NCBI GenBank assembly: GCA_023548195.1
Contig: JAJHZJ010000696.1
Coordinates: 709,070-773,069 of the forward strand
Direction of reading: 5' to 3'
DNA length: 64,000 nt
Origin: Bettongia penicillata ogilbyi
Lineage: Eukaryota; Chordata; Mammalia; Diprotodontia; Potoroidae
Part shown: one piece after another, positions 22,030 to 33,839 of the stretch
Numbering within the stretch: position 1 is the first letter of the stretch
Layout: every line of letters starts with the position of its first letter
Notes under the pieces: model-generated
Told to the model about the DNA's origin: nothing
Databases searched by the model: none
What the model saw: only the letters and a program-made list of their open reading frames with translations
Position numbers and translations under genes: made by a program

Positions 22030-22850
22030 CCTTTTTCTAGCCTTTCCTGGATGATCTCACCTGATAGCCACTATACATCTGCTAGAATATTCTTTACTTT
22101 GGAGAAAAAGCAGCATCTTCCCTTCCTTAGAGCATCCATCCCCCTCTTCTTCAGGAAGAATATCAAAGCTGTTTTTATATTCCAGTTATGCAGCTCTCAT
22201 TTTCCTGCCTTTTCTCCACTGTTACACTCTTTCATTCTCCATCATCCTGACAAAATCAAGTTCCCCTCTTCTACCTCAGATTCCCTTTCCCCATCAAAGC
22301 CTTGATCATGTTTCCCTCAGCAACCCTTCCTTTCCTTTGTGTTCCTGCCCCTTTTCCAAAACAACCTATGCTTGGAACACAGAAAACAGTTACTCAGCTG
22401 TTGCAGAACTATAAACATGGCACCCTGAATGCAAGCATTGTACAATTTTCCCTAGTCTCCATAATGTTTGAGGTTGCCATTTTCAGCCTTGTTTCTTTGA
22501 ATCACTTGTGGCTGTCTACACCTCAACTCTAAGTACCTGGCTGAAAACTTTTATAGTCAATTATCACCTCTTAATAACTTGACAGTCCCAGTCAAATTCC
22601 TTTCCACTGTCTCAACCATTCCACAGCCATTGGCACAACCAACTTCCCTTCATCCCTGCACCACTCCTTTGTCTGTTTCCCATTTCACTCCCAATCCCCA
22701 ATCGTCTTTCAGCTATTTCAGTTGTTTATCCCATCTAAGTGTTCTACCTGCCCTTTTTTATCTTCCCTTGCCAACTATCTTCTCCTTTGTCTCCTTGCTT
22801 CTATCTCTTTGGGTTCTACTCCCTAATAATCCTTATAATATAAATGGAAA
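22030..22850 (+). mobile_element. L2 LINE 3'-region fragments
   Basis: Pyrimidine-rich sequence with 'cacctgatagccactataca', 'ccattccacagccattggca' and 'tctacctgcccttttttatc' fits decayed L2 ORF2/3' sequence. Short ORFs here are non-coding. Assignment is moderate. Confidence 0.4.
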
Positions 22851-23170
22851 AAAGCAATGACAAAATGACCAAAAGTGAATGTTGCAAAATTAGAAAAAAC
22901 AAACATGGCTTGAAAGAAGTCATTTCTGAAAGCACGCCCATCCCAACCCTTTGCTGTGGTGGAAGGGAGGTTCATAAATGGGGACATTGCACATATTTTC
23001 AGACTTTTTTGATGTATTGATTAGTTTTCTAATTTTTCCCTGATTTGGGGAGCTTTTTAGTTTTTAAAAATTATTTGTTATATGAGATAGCCCTCTGGGA
23101 GAAAGAAAGGGAAGGATACTGGGGAAATTATGGTCATGTAAAAGAAAATTATAGAAAAGAAAAGAAAACC
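22850..23170 (+). mobile_element. L1 3' UTR fragment
   Basis: 'gggacattgcacatattttc', 'agacttttttgatgtattga' and 'gatagccctctgggagaaag' match the 3' UTR seen at 16980-17200. Confidence 0.6.
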
Positions 23171-23334
23171 CACAACAGTCATTAGATATTATGTAATAGG
23201 CAAGACACAGGAGCCCAGAATTCTATAATATCCCCCAACAAGAATCTCCCACTAACACTTGCATACCACATGGAGTCAGAAGGGATATTAAGGATTCTTT
23301 AGTTCAACATCCTCATTTTCATATTAGAAAACTA

Positions 23335-25215
23335 AGGTTCAGACAGCCCATAAAACAACTGTAAAGAAGAACTCCCAACAAATTCTGGAGCAATGAAAGC
23401 CACAGAACAATGGAGTAGAGGAGATTTCTGTTCCAGAGAGACCTGAAAAACTGACAACAAAGGTTCGTCATGCACTGGACCCAGAGCAGAGCCCAGCCCT
23501 GCCTTGGCCACGCAGCACCAAGAGGAGCAGACCTGAGCAGGCTTCAGGGGCAGAATCTCCAGCGGCCGTGCAGGTCCTTCCACATGTGCAAAGGTCAGTG
23601 AGAGAGCCTGTTTGGCTGGCCAAGAGGGGTGCAGGGTGTCTCCATAACTCAGGCCCCCTCGGGAGGCAGCAGCAGAGGCAGCAGAGGACAGGGGCTCCCA
23701 AAGCAATCAGGAGCTCAGATCCATTATTGAAGGTCTCCATATAAACCCCCTGAGGGAACAAAGTCCCAGTGCCCTGGCCCTGCCCTCACCTGAGCAGCTG
23801 AACTTAATCTCACACTGAATAGCAGCCCTGCCCCCACTGAAAGCCCTGAGGTTGGGAAGCAACATTCGAACCTCAGGCCTCAAGTGCTGTCTGGGTGGAT
23901 CTGGAGGCAAGGTGGTTGTGGTGAGGAATCTCAGAAGTCAAGTGACTGGCTGGAAAGATGCCCAGAAAAGGGAAAAAATATAAGACCATAGAAGGTTACT
24001 TTCTTGGGGAACAGATGTTTCCTCCTTTCCTTTCTGATGAGGAAGAACAATGCTTACCATCAGGGAAAGACATAGAAGTCAAGGCTTCTGCATCCCAAAC
24101 ATCCAAAATAAATATTCAATGGGCTCAGGCCATGGAAGAGCTCAAAAAGGATTTTGAAAATCAAGTCATACAGGTGGAGGAAAAGCTGGGAAGAGAAATG
24201 AGAGAGATGCAAGAAAAGCATGAAAAGCAGGTCAACACCTTGCTAAAGGAGACCCAAAAAAATGTTGAAGAAAGCAACACCTTGAAAAATAGGCTCACTC
24301 ATTTGGCAAAAGAGGTTCAAAAAGCCAATGAGGAGAAGAATGCTTTCAAAAGCAGAATTAGCCAAATGGAAAAGGAGGTTCAAAAGCTCACTGAAGATAA
24401 TAATACTTTCAAAATTAGAATAGACCAGATGGAGGCTAATGACTTTATGAGAAACCAAGAAATCACAAAACAAAACCAAAAGAGTGAAGAAATGGAATGT
24501 GAAATATCTCATTGGAAAAACAACTGACCTGGAAAATAGATCCAGGAGAGAAATTATAGGACTACCTGAAAGCCAGGATCAAAAAAAGAGCCTAGACATC
24601 ATCTTTCATTAAATTATCAAGAAAAACTGCCCTGAGATTCTAGAACCAGAGGGCAAAATAAGTATTCAAGGAATCCACCGATCACCACCTGAAAGAGATC
24701 CAAAAAGAGAAACTCCTAGGAACATTGTGACCAAATTCCAGAGTTCCCTGGTCAAGAAGAAAATATTGCAAGCAGCTAGAAAGAAACAATTCCAGTATTG
24801 TGGAAATACAATCAGGATAACACAAGATCTAGCAGCTTCTACATTAAGGGATTGAAGGGCGTGGAATAGGATATTCCAGAAGTCAAAGGAACTAGGACTA
24901 AAACCAAGAATCACCTACACAGCAAAACTGAGTATAATACTTCAGGGGAAAATATGGTCTTTCAATGAAATAGAGGACTTTCAATTATTCTTGATGAAAA
25001 GATCAGAGCTGCAAAGAAAATTTGATTTTCAAACACAAGAATGAAAAGAAGCATGAAAAGGTAAACAGCAAAGAGAAGTCATAAGGGACTTACTAAAGTT
25101 GAACTGTTTACATTCCTACATGGAAAGACAATATTTGTAACTCTTGAAACTTTTTTCAGTATCTGGGTAGCTGGTGGGATTACACACACACACACACATA
25201 CACATACACACATTG
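23335..25215 (+). mobile_element. HAL1 (ORF1-only L1 derivative), truncated at both ends
   Basis: Colinear with the complete HAL1 copies at 39857 and 58662. It begins about 60 bases into their 5' UTR ('acagcccataaaacaactgt'), continues through the 5' UTR, ORF1 and the sequence after ORF1 ('gaactgtttacattcctaca'), and stops at the CA repeat that all copies carry there. About 1 kb of 3' tail is missing. Confidence 0.85.
23958..25044 (+). pseudogene. HAL1 ORF1 pseudogene (L1 ORF1p-like)
   Basis: Begins MPRKGKKYKTIEGYFLGEQM and stays open for 189 codons covering the N-terminus and coiled coil. A 5-base deletion near 24497, relative to the intact copy, shifts frame. The remainder (RRM and C-terminal domain) is recognisable to about 25044 but contains further stops, such as the TAA in the 'tcattaaattatcaag' segment near 24606. 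Confidence 0.85.
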
Positions 25216-25397
25216 AATCTTTCTAGGCTTTGTCAATATTTCAATGAATCAATCAATCAAAGGCATTAAATTGATGTATGCCCTACCAGGCACTAGGGGC
25301 CTTCTAGAAACCAGATGGTCTGACAGTCCCAAAAGATATTGTGTAAAGAAACAAGGGCGGCAGATAAACAGAAAGGAAAAGGGATATTTTTTTTCAG

Positions 25398-25560
25398 TTC
25401 AGTTCAATTTACTTCAATTCAACAAATATTTATTAAGCATGTTCTACAGGCCAGACACTGTGCTAAGTAGTGGGAATAAAATTTTCAGAAACAAAGACAG
25501 TCTATGACCTCAAGGAATTTACAATCTAAGGGAGGAAAACAATACATAAAAGGAAGCTGA
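25398..25560 (+). mobile_element. Ancient dispersed repeat (resumes after 26175)
   Basis: 'caaatatttattaagcatgt', 'ccagacactgtgctaagtag', 'gacctcaaggaatttacaat' and 'ctaagggaggaaaac' belong to the unnamed family also at 31900. It is interrupted by the L1 insertion at 25561-26164 and plausibly resumes with 'aaaaaggggaagaggagaag'. Confidence 0.5.
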
Positions 25561-26164
25561 CGTCTTGCTCTTCCAAATGAATTTTATTATTTTTTTTTCT
25601 AATTCAGTAAAAAATTTTGGTAATTTAATTGGGATAGTGTTGAATATATAAATTAGTTTAGATAAAATTGTTACATTTATTATATTGGTACCATCTACCC
25701 CAAAGGTAGTACCTATGAACAATTAATATTTCTCCAATTATTTAAATCCGACTTTATTTGTAAAAAAATTTTTATGTAATTTTGTTTATATAGTTCCTGG
25801 TGAATAAGTCATTTTGACTATTATAAATAACCAAATTAACTATAAAGGACATATGAAGAAAGAATCACTGCATCCAGAGAAAGAATTGCTAAATAGAAGC
25901 ATATATAGAATCTTTTACACATATATACCTATCTGTGTCTAATGGTAGCCATGTCTACAGTGGGTGGGGGCAGTGCAAAGACAGAAGAAAATAGAAAAAA
26001 AAAAAGAAATGTACATGATAAATTTATTGTATAACTAAAAGTAAAAGCAACTTGCACATAAGAGATTTGCAATTTCATGTGCAATCATCTTTTCATTATA
26101 CTATATTAGGGAAATGCTTGTTTTATTCTACAAATTAAAATTCAAAAAATCAACTTGGGGAAAG
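25561..26164. mobile_element. L1 insertion with 5' inversion (twin priming)
   Basis: The left part (25575-25815) reads as L1 ORF2 on the minus strand, containing '[18 protein letters not shown]'. The right part (about 25830-26160) is an L1 3' end on the plus strand ('gcatccagagaaagaattgc'). The whole is bounded by an identical 11-bp AAGGAAGCTGA at 25550-25560 and 26165-26175. Opposite orientations inside one pair of target-site duplications is the standard twin-priming outcome. Confidence 0.7.
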
Positions 26165-26354
26165 AAGGAAGCTGAAAAAGGGGAAGAGGAGAAGATATCT
26201 GGTACAGAGGTATGATGATAGCAGAGTTGAATCCAAGAGTGAAACTGGTGGGAAATGGTTGGGCTTTGAGCCCACTAGACATTTCTCTTTAAATGGATGC
26301 TTTGTGAGTTTTTGTTCTACCCGCTAACCTTCCAATTTGAGGTGCAGAGGCTCC

Positions 26355-26545
26355 TGAGGGTGCTGTTGCTGATCCTTCCTTCTCAAAGAGGACAAGTGGC
26401 ATCAGGAGGATGATGTCTTGGCCTGCAACGTGAATTGGATTTAAGTGAGGCAGAGCTGTGCCTCACATCAGCTTAACCATCTCTCCTCCAAAGTCATTGG
26501 AGTCCAATGAGTGGCATGATGACCTTCATGGCCCCAGAGGTAGTA
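26355..26545 (-). mobile_element. 5'-truncated SINE (family of 44039-44390)
   Basis: 'ccttccttctcaaagaggac', 'aacgtgaattggatttaagt', 'gaggcagagctgtgcctcac' and 'tctcctccaaagtcattgga' match copies at 15793 and 34810. Confidence 0.6.
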
Positions 26546-26848
26546 CCCTACTGAGGATACTAATGGGTTATAAATACAAAAAACTGATGCAGTCTCCAAG
26601 GTGAGATTCCAGAGAATTTCATTGTCTACAAAAGGATAACCTAAATAGAATTTCTCCAGATCAATAAGTAATAGATTTTTGCATTTTTAGGGAAATCATA
26701 TGTAACTCAGGTTTTGGAGCTACTATCTGAAACTTCCATCTGCACTGGGGAATGCCTAGAAACTCTAATTGTCCCTTCAGGGTTCTAGGAGACTCTGAGC
26801 TTCTGGAAGGTAGTTTTCTACTTCTATAGCTCACAAACCCCCACTTCT

Positions 26849-26851
<3 letters not shown>

Positions 26852-26883
<32 letters not shown>

Positions 26884-26889
26884 AAAAAT
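26852..26889 (+). repeat. (CA)n with A-run
   Basis: About 28 bases of CA followed by about ten A. Confidence 0.95.
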
Positions 26890-28020
26890 TGTGAGGTAAT
26901 ATCAATTAGTCTGCCAAAGTTAATTAGAAATAGTTCTTTACTTAAAGTGCTATGGTAAAAGTAGTTGGTACAAAAACTCCCCCTACACTGGAGACTTACT
27001 CTCCCACAAGTACATATAGTGTACATAATGTCAAAAATAGGGGGTAACTTACAGCTCCTTGAAACCCTTTTTCTGGAGTTCTCAAGATATGTCCCTTAGG
27101 CATCTTAAGTATAGTGTATCTTTTTTTTTTCTGGGTGCTTTATACAATTATGAAGCTACTTTTCCTCACTGTGTCCAGTTTGTTCTTAGCTCCTGGTAAA
27201 GGCACTATTTCCAGGCTCTGTCATTCCTGGGATACTTCTAGGATAGCAATGAGAAGTCCAAATCTTCCACCCCTCCAAAGTTCACAAGGTTGTCCTCTCA
27301 TCAAAGAGGGGAGGGAGGAGGCAAAGGCACTACTGCTTTCCTCTGCTCCATACAATTCCCTTTCAGAAGCTTGGCTAAAACTACTCTCCACGCTAAGCTT
27401 CCGGATACACAAATGCTAACTTCTGAGCTATCTGGTTAGTCTATAAAAGGTCCTTGGGGAATAGTGGGGCATACATTAATTTAATGCCTTTGATTAATTG
27501 ATTTATTCATTCAGTTAGATGTTGATAAACCTATCAAGACTATTTTGACAGTGACTTTGGGGGGGTGGGGTGACTAATTGATGGACTCAGTCAACATTCC
27601 TACTCTTTTATGTTATCTGACAATTAATTGTACCACTTTCCTCCCAAAGAGGAAAGTGACTCATGGTAACTCCATTCCACTGACAGCTCCCCATTTGTGA
27701 TCTTCAGCACCTCAAGGGGCTATGGTGTTACTCCAAGAGATCTGCCAATATGCACCTCCATTCTGGATTTGCTGCATTGAAGTCTTAAGAAAAAAAAAAC
27801 TGGCTACTTGTTATGTAACTAGATCTTAGACTGACATGCTCATTGCCTCAAGCATAATTCCAATCCCTGAAAGCTACAGATGGCCAACCAGCTCTCTTGA
27901 CAACTGAGTGTAATAAATAGGCAAATATGCATGCCAGTGGTTGACCAAGTGCATCCTATATGTACCTCAAGATATATGTATATGTGTATGTGTGTATAGA
28001 TAGATGCAGATATATGTATT
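26890..28020. other. Unassigned sequence
   Basis: No coding sequence, RNA gene or confident repeat was recognised. A short TG/TA-rich stretch lies at about 27968-28030. Confidence 0.35.
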
Positions 28021-28024
28021 TTTA

Positions 28025-28295
28025 TATACATAAGAAAGAAAATTAGCATTTAATAAGCACCTGCTATGTGTCAAACACAGATAAACTCTTTACAAAAATT
28101 ATCACATTTGATCCTCACAAAAATTCTGCAAAACAGATACCACTTTGATCCCCATTTTTTACAGTTGAGCAAACTGAAGCACATAGAGGTAAATCGATTT
28201 TCCCAGGATCACACTGCTAGTAAAGTAAGTATATGAGGCAGAATTTGAACTCAGTTTCTTCAGACTCCATTGTATCACCTAGCTGCCCTAAAGTG
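28025..28295 (-). mobile_element. MIR-superfamily SINE, antisense
   Basis: 'taataagcacctgctatgtg', 'gatcctcacaaaaattctgc', 'tacagttgagcaaactgaag', 'atcacactgctagtaaagta' and 'gtatcacctagctgccct' give a nearly full antisense layout. Copies of the same kind lie at 32700, 54400 and 56800. Confidence 0.7.
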
Positions 28296-28349
28296 TCATT
28301 GTGATGAATAAATCATAGACTCATTACTTAACTCATGAAGTTTCTTATC

Positions 28350-28625
28350 ATCATATATTTCCTCAATTGCTATTTAGTTCCTTAAATCATGTGTGACAAT
28401 TCCTGATCCCATTAGGGTATTTCTTGGCAGAGATACTGGAATGGTTGGCTATTTCCTTCTTGAACTCATTTGACAGATGATGAAACTGAGGCAAGCAGGA
28501 TGAAGTGACTTGCCCAGGGTCACACAGCTAGTAAGTGTCTGAGGCCAGATTTGAACCTGGGCAGATAAATTTTCCTGACTCCAGGCCCTGCGCTTTATCC
28601 ATTATGAAGCCACCTAGCTGCCTGA
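28350..28625 (-). mobile_element. Mar1-type SINE
   Basis: Antisense full-length layout: 'gtatttcttggcagagatac', 'tgacagatgatgaaactgag', 'cttgcccagggtcacacagc', 'tagtaagtgtctgaggccag' and 'gaagccacctagctgcctg'. Confidence 0.88.
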
Positions 28626-28669
28626 TTTTCTCAAATAACAGGTACTGTTTCTTTGGAGTTATAGCTTAT

Positions 28670-29920
28670 AGATCTAGAATTGGAGGGGACCTCAGGGTCC
28701 CTTCAATCCAACACCTTCATTTCACAATTGTGAGATCAAGGGAAACAAATGGATTTTCCTCAGATAACATAGATAACACAAATCAGAAAGGGAGATGACT
28801 CCCTGTTCTCTACACCTAGGTCCCCTTTCCACTGGGCTACAATCAGCCTTTGAAAGCACCTCCTAGATCATTATTCATTCTGTAACTTTGGACAAATCAT
28901 TTCAATTTTCTAAGTGCTAATTTCCTCCTCTGAAAACTAAGGAGATCTGGCTGGATGACCTCAAAAATCTATTCAAATCATGGGTTGTGCCCTTTTTTAA
29001 AGTCATAGAGCTTTTCAAATGAACACATTAGGAAGTTGGTGAATCACCCAATTCATTGAATCTTACAGAAAGCATGCCAGCAAAATACATGGACACTCAC
29101 TGAAGACATGTGACAGAGGACTGAAATTTAAACTCGTAAAATAAATTACCAAATTTATTTGAAAAATAATCACTTTATGTTATGTTGCAATTTTCAGCTG
29201 CTTTCAGATTTGCACTTTTAACCACATTTCTTAAATGTATAACAAATGTCAACCAGTTTACAAACCCATGACCACTGGATTCCCAGACTCTTAGAGGCTT
29301 TCAAAACTGACCTGATCTTTCAAAACTCACCAAGTCGGGGCCTCCAGATTAATCTCCTTCACCCAACAACAAACAAACAAAACAACTGTAAGGCAAGGGA
29401 CGAAGGTCTATTCTCACAGGGTTACATGAGATCCCACGCAGGACTCAGAGAAAGATGGCAGCATTGTCTCTCCCCCAACTCCAGCAGTGATGGTATCAGA
29501 CCAAGAGTAAAGAAACACCAAGAGACTGGGTAGAAACCAACTAGGACCTCTGAAGGGACCTTTCTTAACAGTTCTGGAGCTGCAGCTAGTTGAAAGGACT
29601 GCCATTCTTCATGTGGTTGGCAGACTGGAACCAATTAAAGAATCCCTATGCATGCGTCCAAGTCCCTCCATGATAGCTCATTACATGTCATAGCAACTCT
29701 CCTGGAAGCAGGCTCTCCAGCCTTTTCCATGTGGAGAATAGCATTAGATGCACTCTACACATGTACTAGCCTGCCCCAACATTGGAAACACCATGAAGTA
29801 TGTCAGCAGTATGGGACAATATCCGGTCATTTTCCCAGTTGTAAAATAAGTCTTTCATGGAAGATTTATGGCAAGAGGAATTTTCAAAGAAACATGTAGG
29901 CTTGTTGGAGGAAAGGGTGG
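28670..29920. other. Unassigned sequence with minor MIR-like fragments
   Basis: 28675-28850 has MIR-like 'ggacctcagggtcccttcaa'. 28860-28990 is a MIR fragment. 29240-29900 contains small ORFs without homology. No gene is supported. Confidence 0.35.
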
Positions 29921-29929
29921 GGAGAATCA

Positions 29930-30125
29930 TCCTAATGATTAGGAAATACCAAAGTGGAGTGGGCTACTTTAAGAAGTAATAAGTTCCCCATACCTGGATG
30001 TCTTCAAACAGAAGTTGAATGATTACTTGCAAGGCATGTTGCATAGGGATTGCTGTTCAGTATGAGTTAGAGTAGGTACCATGTGAAGTCCCTCTCAACC
30101 CGGAGATCTGTAATTCCATGACTGG
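29930..30125 (+). mobile_element. CR1/L3-type LINE 3' end
   Basis: 'ccccatacctggatgtcttc', 'aaacagaagttgaatgatta', 'gaagtccctctcaacccgga' and 'tctgtaattccatgac' follow the CR1 3' UTR order. Confidence 0.65.
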
Positions 30126-30763
30126 TAGAACTATACTCTTCCATATCCAATCTTTTGTACTATTGGACAATGGTTTCATAAGACATCATCCAGAGCTCAG
30201 GGAGGATGCACTTCATCCGGGCCCTGAACAAGGATTGCCCAGGGCAGGGGGATTTCACAATAAGATAAGCGTTACCTTTAAGCTTAAGTGCCATGCTAAT
30301 GAAACCAGCCTACAATTAAATGCTAGTTTGAGCTGTCTCTCCCAGCATCTCCCCACCCAACCCTATGAAGCAGCGCTTCCCATAAAGGTTGTGTCCGGAC
30401 TTGTGCACAATAGAAACTGACACACTGGTCTTGGAGCATTTCCCAGAGTGGGTTTGAGAGCGATTATATAACATGTTAAATCCATGTTCCTTTTTCAGGC
30501 AGAACTGAATCTTGGCCAAAATCACTAAGTGTAAGTCCTTTCCCACTGACCCAAAGAAAATGGTAAATAAATTATAGTTTGGAGTCTGTGGGGACTCAAC
30601 CATTATCCCAACACTGCACATGTAGGAGAGAAAGAACGCTGAGTTACATCTTTTTAAGAACATCACATTGCCTGTGGCACAAGAAAACAGATGTGGAGCA
30701 ATAGAAGCAGGCAAAGCAAGGGGAGACAAGGGCAAGGCTGCCCTTTGGCCCATGGGGGAAAAC

Positions 30764-31478
30764 GAAGAAGAGGAGGAGGAGAAGGAGGAGGAAAAAGAGG
30801 AGGCAGAGAAAGAGGAGAAGGAAAAGAATGAGGAGGAGAAGGAAAAGAAGAAGGAGAAGGAGGAAAAGACAGAGGAGAGGGAGAAGGAGGAGGAAGAGGA
30901 GGAGGAGGAGAAGAAGAAGAAGAAGAAGAAGAAGAGGAAGAGGAAGAAGAGGAAGAAGAAGAAGAAGAAGAGGAAGAGGAAGAAGAAGAAGGAGGAGGAG
31001 AAGGAGAAGAAGAAGAAGAAGAAGAAGAAGAAGAAGAAGAAGAAGGAGAAGAAGAAGAAGAAGGAGGAGGAGAAGGAGAAGAAGGAGAAGAAGAAGAAGA
31101 AGAAGAAGGAGAAGGAGAAGAAGAAGAAGGAGAAGGAGAAGGAGAAGGAGAAGGAGAAGGAGAAGGAGAAGGAGAAGGAGAAGAAGAAGGAGAAGGAGAA
31201 GGAGAAGAAGAAGAAAAAGAAGAAGAAGGAGAAGGAGAAGAAGAAGAAGAAGAAGAAGAAGAAGAAGGAGAAGGAGAAGGAGAAGAAGAAAAGAAGAAGA
31301 AGGAGAAGAAGAAGAAGAAGAAGAAGAAGAAGAAGGAGAAGGAGAAGGAGGAGGAGAAGGAGAAGAAGAAAAGAAGAAGAAGAAGAAGGAGAAGGAGAAG
31401 AAGAAGAAGAAGAAGAAGAAGGAGAAGAAGAAAAGAAGAAGAAAAAAAAGAAGGAGAAGGAGAAGAAGAAGAAGAAGA

Positions 31479-31509
<31 letters not shown>

Positions 31510-31617
31510 GGAGGAGGAGAAGGAGAAGGAGAAGAAGAAGAAGAGGAGGAGGAGAAGAAAGAGGAGGAGAAGGAGGAGGAAAAGAAGAAGGAGGAGGAGG
31601 AGAAGGAGGAGAAGAAA
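30764..31617 (+). repeat. Giant (GAA/GGA)n homopurine tract
   Basis: About 854 bases made almost wholly of GAA, GGA and GAG triplets. From 30871 to 31617 (747 bases) I see only A and G. Two frames stay open across it and would give Lys/Glu/Arg strings; I treat these as artefacts. Such polypurine-polypyrimidine DNA can form triplex (H-DNA) and is prone to length change. Confidence 0.97.
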
Positions 31618-31899
31618 CTCTAATAGGACTTACTCCAAAGAAGAAGAAATCAGAAAGCTTAAGTAGACCATCACAGTTGTTTTACAATGTCCCAGTACCT
31701 AAGTACTTAGGACCCTAAGTATTTAAAGAGAATTTAAAGAAAAAAAAAAGAAATTAAATCATCTCTGCCCTCAAGGGACTTAGACTCTATATTGCCAGGG
31801 GCAACATTGGCTCATTCACTCTCTCCTTGGCTTCTCATACTTTCCTGTTACCTCCACAGTGAAAAAAACCCTTGCCTTGGAATCAGACTTGGTTTCGAG

Positions 31900-32350
31900 T
31901 ACTACTCTGTTTTCTACCTCTGTGACCTTGGGCAAATTATTTAATCATTCAGTCAGTTAATAAGTATTCATTAAACATTTACTAATATGCCAGGCATTGT
32001 GCTAAACAATAGAGATACAAAGAAAGACCAAAACAAAAAATAAAAAACCTAGTCCTTGCTCTCAAGGCATTCACAGTCTAAAGGGGGAGCCAACATGCCA
32101 ACGATTACATAGAAACAGGAGATAGGATAAATTAGAAGGTGCTAAGGGTTTAAGGGGACCAGGAAAGGCTTTTTATAGAAGGTGGAATTTTAGCTGAGGT
32201 TTGAAGGAAACCAGAGAAATCAGAAAGCGGAGATGAAGAGTGAGTGCATTCCAGTCATGGTGTCAGCCAGTGAAAATGCCTAGGGTTGGAAGATCAAGGA
32301 GGAATAGCAGGAGGCCAGTGTTACTGGGTCACAGATAAAAAGGAAAGAGA
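31900..32350 (+). mobile_element. MIR head followed by ancient dispersed repeat
   Basis: 'cctctgtgaccttgggcaaa' (MIR-like) is followed by 'atgccaggcattgtgctaaa', 'gctctcaaggcattcacagt', 'ctaaagggggagccaacatg', 'aattttagctgaggtttgaa' and 'cattccagtcatggtgtcag'. This is the longest copy of the unnamed ancient family seen also at 11345, 14395, 25398 and 44430. Confidence 0.5.
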
Positions 32351-32699
32351 GTCAGAACTGGCTCCCAATGAGCTCACCTTCTAATGGTAGAGAAAACACA
32401 TATATATGTAATTTAAGATAAATTCACAAAATCACAGCCTCCAAATTATTTATAATTTGCCTTTTTTTAAGTGTATAGTCATCATACAAAATAGAAAATG
32501 TCCTTTTGGTTTCAGTTTCTCCTCCTGGCGGGATAACTATTTCTTAACAGGTTTCTCTAGTCAAAACAAGTAAAACAGTTTGGGGGAAAATTAGTGTCAA
32601 GTTCTGAATGCCTGAAGTGTCTGGAATTTCTCTGATTAGAGAATCTAAACAAGGGAGATTTATCATTTACCCAGTGCTATCCAATTATAAGAAACTGGT

Positions 32700-32950
32700 T
32701 TTTTTTTTTAAATTTAAGCTAACTTTACTGTATGCCAGGCACTGTGCTACACAGTTTACAATTATTATCTCATTTGAAACTCACAACAACCCTGGGGAGT
32801 AAGAGTATATCTCCATTTTACAAATGAGGAAATTGGAGGAAATAGAGGTTAAGTGATTCTCCCTGGGTCATAAAGGTAACAAGTGTCTGATGCCAGATAG
32901 GAGCTCAGGTCTTCCTGACTCCAGGCACAATGCTCCACTTAGCTGTTTTA
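32700..32950 (-). mobile_element. MIR-superfamily SINE, antisense
   Basis: 'tatgccaggcactgtgctac', 'ccattttacaaatgaggaaa', 'agaggttaagtgattctccc' and 'gtcttcctgactccaggcac', ending 'ccacttagctgtttta'. Confidence 0.7.
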
Positions 32951-33219
32951 GGACGGACACTGAAATTAAGTCTATACCTTGTTAGCAAGAATCATCCCTT
33001 CTTGAAATCCAGATCTTTCTTTGGTCTCGTATTTGCTAGAAACATTGTGGATTACACATCCATGGTGACCCTAGAGAATTCATTCTCCAACACCAACATT
33101 AGCTCTCTTTGTCTGGATCTCAGTTTCCTCAAATGGGATGTTGGACTAATGATCTCTAAGGTCCCTTCCACTTCTCAAGTCATTTTCCTATGACCTCATT
33201 CAGAACCTCTCTGCCTACA

Positions 33220-33335
33220 ATTACTATAAAATGTCAGGACTGGAAGGAACTTTGGAGATCATCTAGTCCAAGCTCAATCACTTCATTTTACAAATAAGGA
33301 AATTGAGTCCCAGGTCAGGGATATGACAAGTTCAC
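33220..33335 (-). mobile_element. MIR-like fragment
   Basis: 'ggaaggaactttggagatca', 'tctagtccaagctcaatcac' and 'ttacaaataaggaaattgag'. The same type of fragment occurs at 9335 and 49830. Confidence 0.5.
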
Positions 33336-33839
33336 ATCCATGTAACAAGGATAGATTCAATTTGAAATGCAGTGATTTTTCCACAATATCAGACAGCTCT
33401 CTCACCTGGGCACTTCTCTCTCTCTCACTCCCTATCCCCATGCTTGCCATGTGCACAGTCCCCTTGTGTCACCAATGTGTCCAGGACTGTGTGGCTGTGC
33501 AGGACTCTGTGTATGTTCCACCCTATATGGCCATACCCCATGATCAGCCTTTGCTTGGTATTCTCATATAAAACAGAATCATCCTACGCTCTGGTCCCTC
33601 AGTATCCTGTTTGCTAGCCCTGAAATAAGAGGATTTGGTGAGCAAACATCCACCTCGAATGCTCACTCCCTAGGTCATTCTGAGGAACTCTAGCTCATCT
33701 GGCCTCTGTTTGTTTCCTCCATGACAAAATGAAGGTGCTGACGACATGGCCTCTGGAGTCTAGGTGCAAGATTCTACAATCCATTTATAAATGATTCATT
33801 GTGGGTATGTTAGTGGATCATAGGTGGGATAGTATTACC

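Noticed and set aside
30668..31718. Two ORFs of about 300 codons rich in Lys, Glu and Arg
   Set aside because: They are translations of a GAA/GGA microsatellite in overlapping frames, with no domain and no conserved start.
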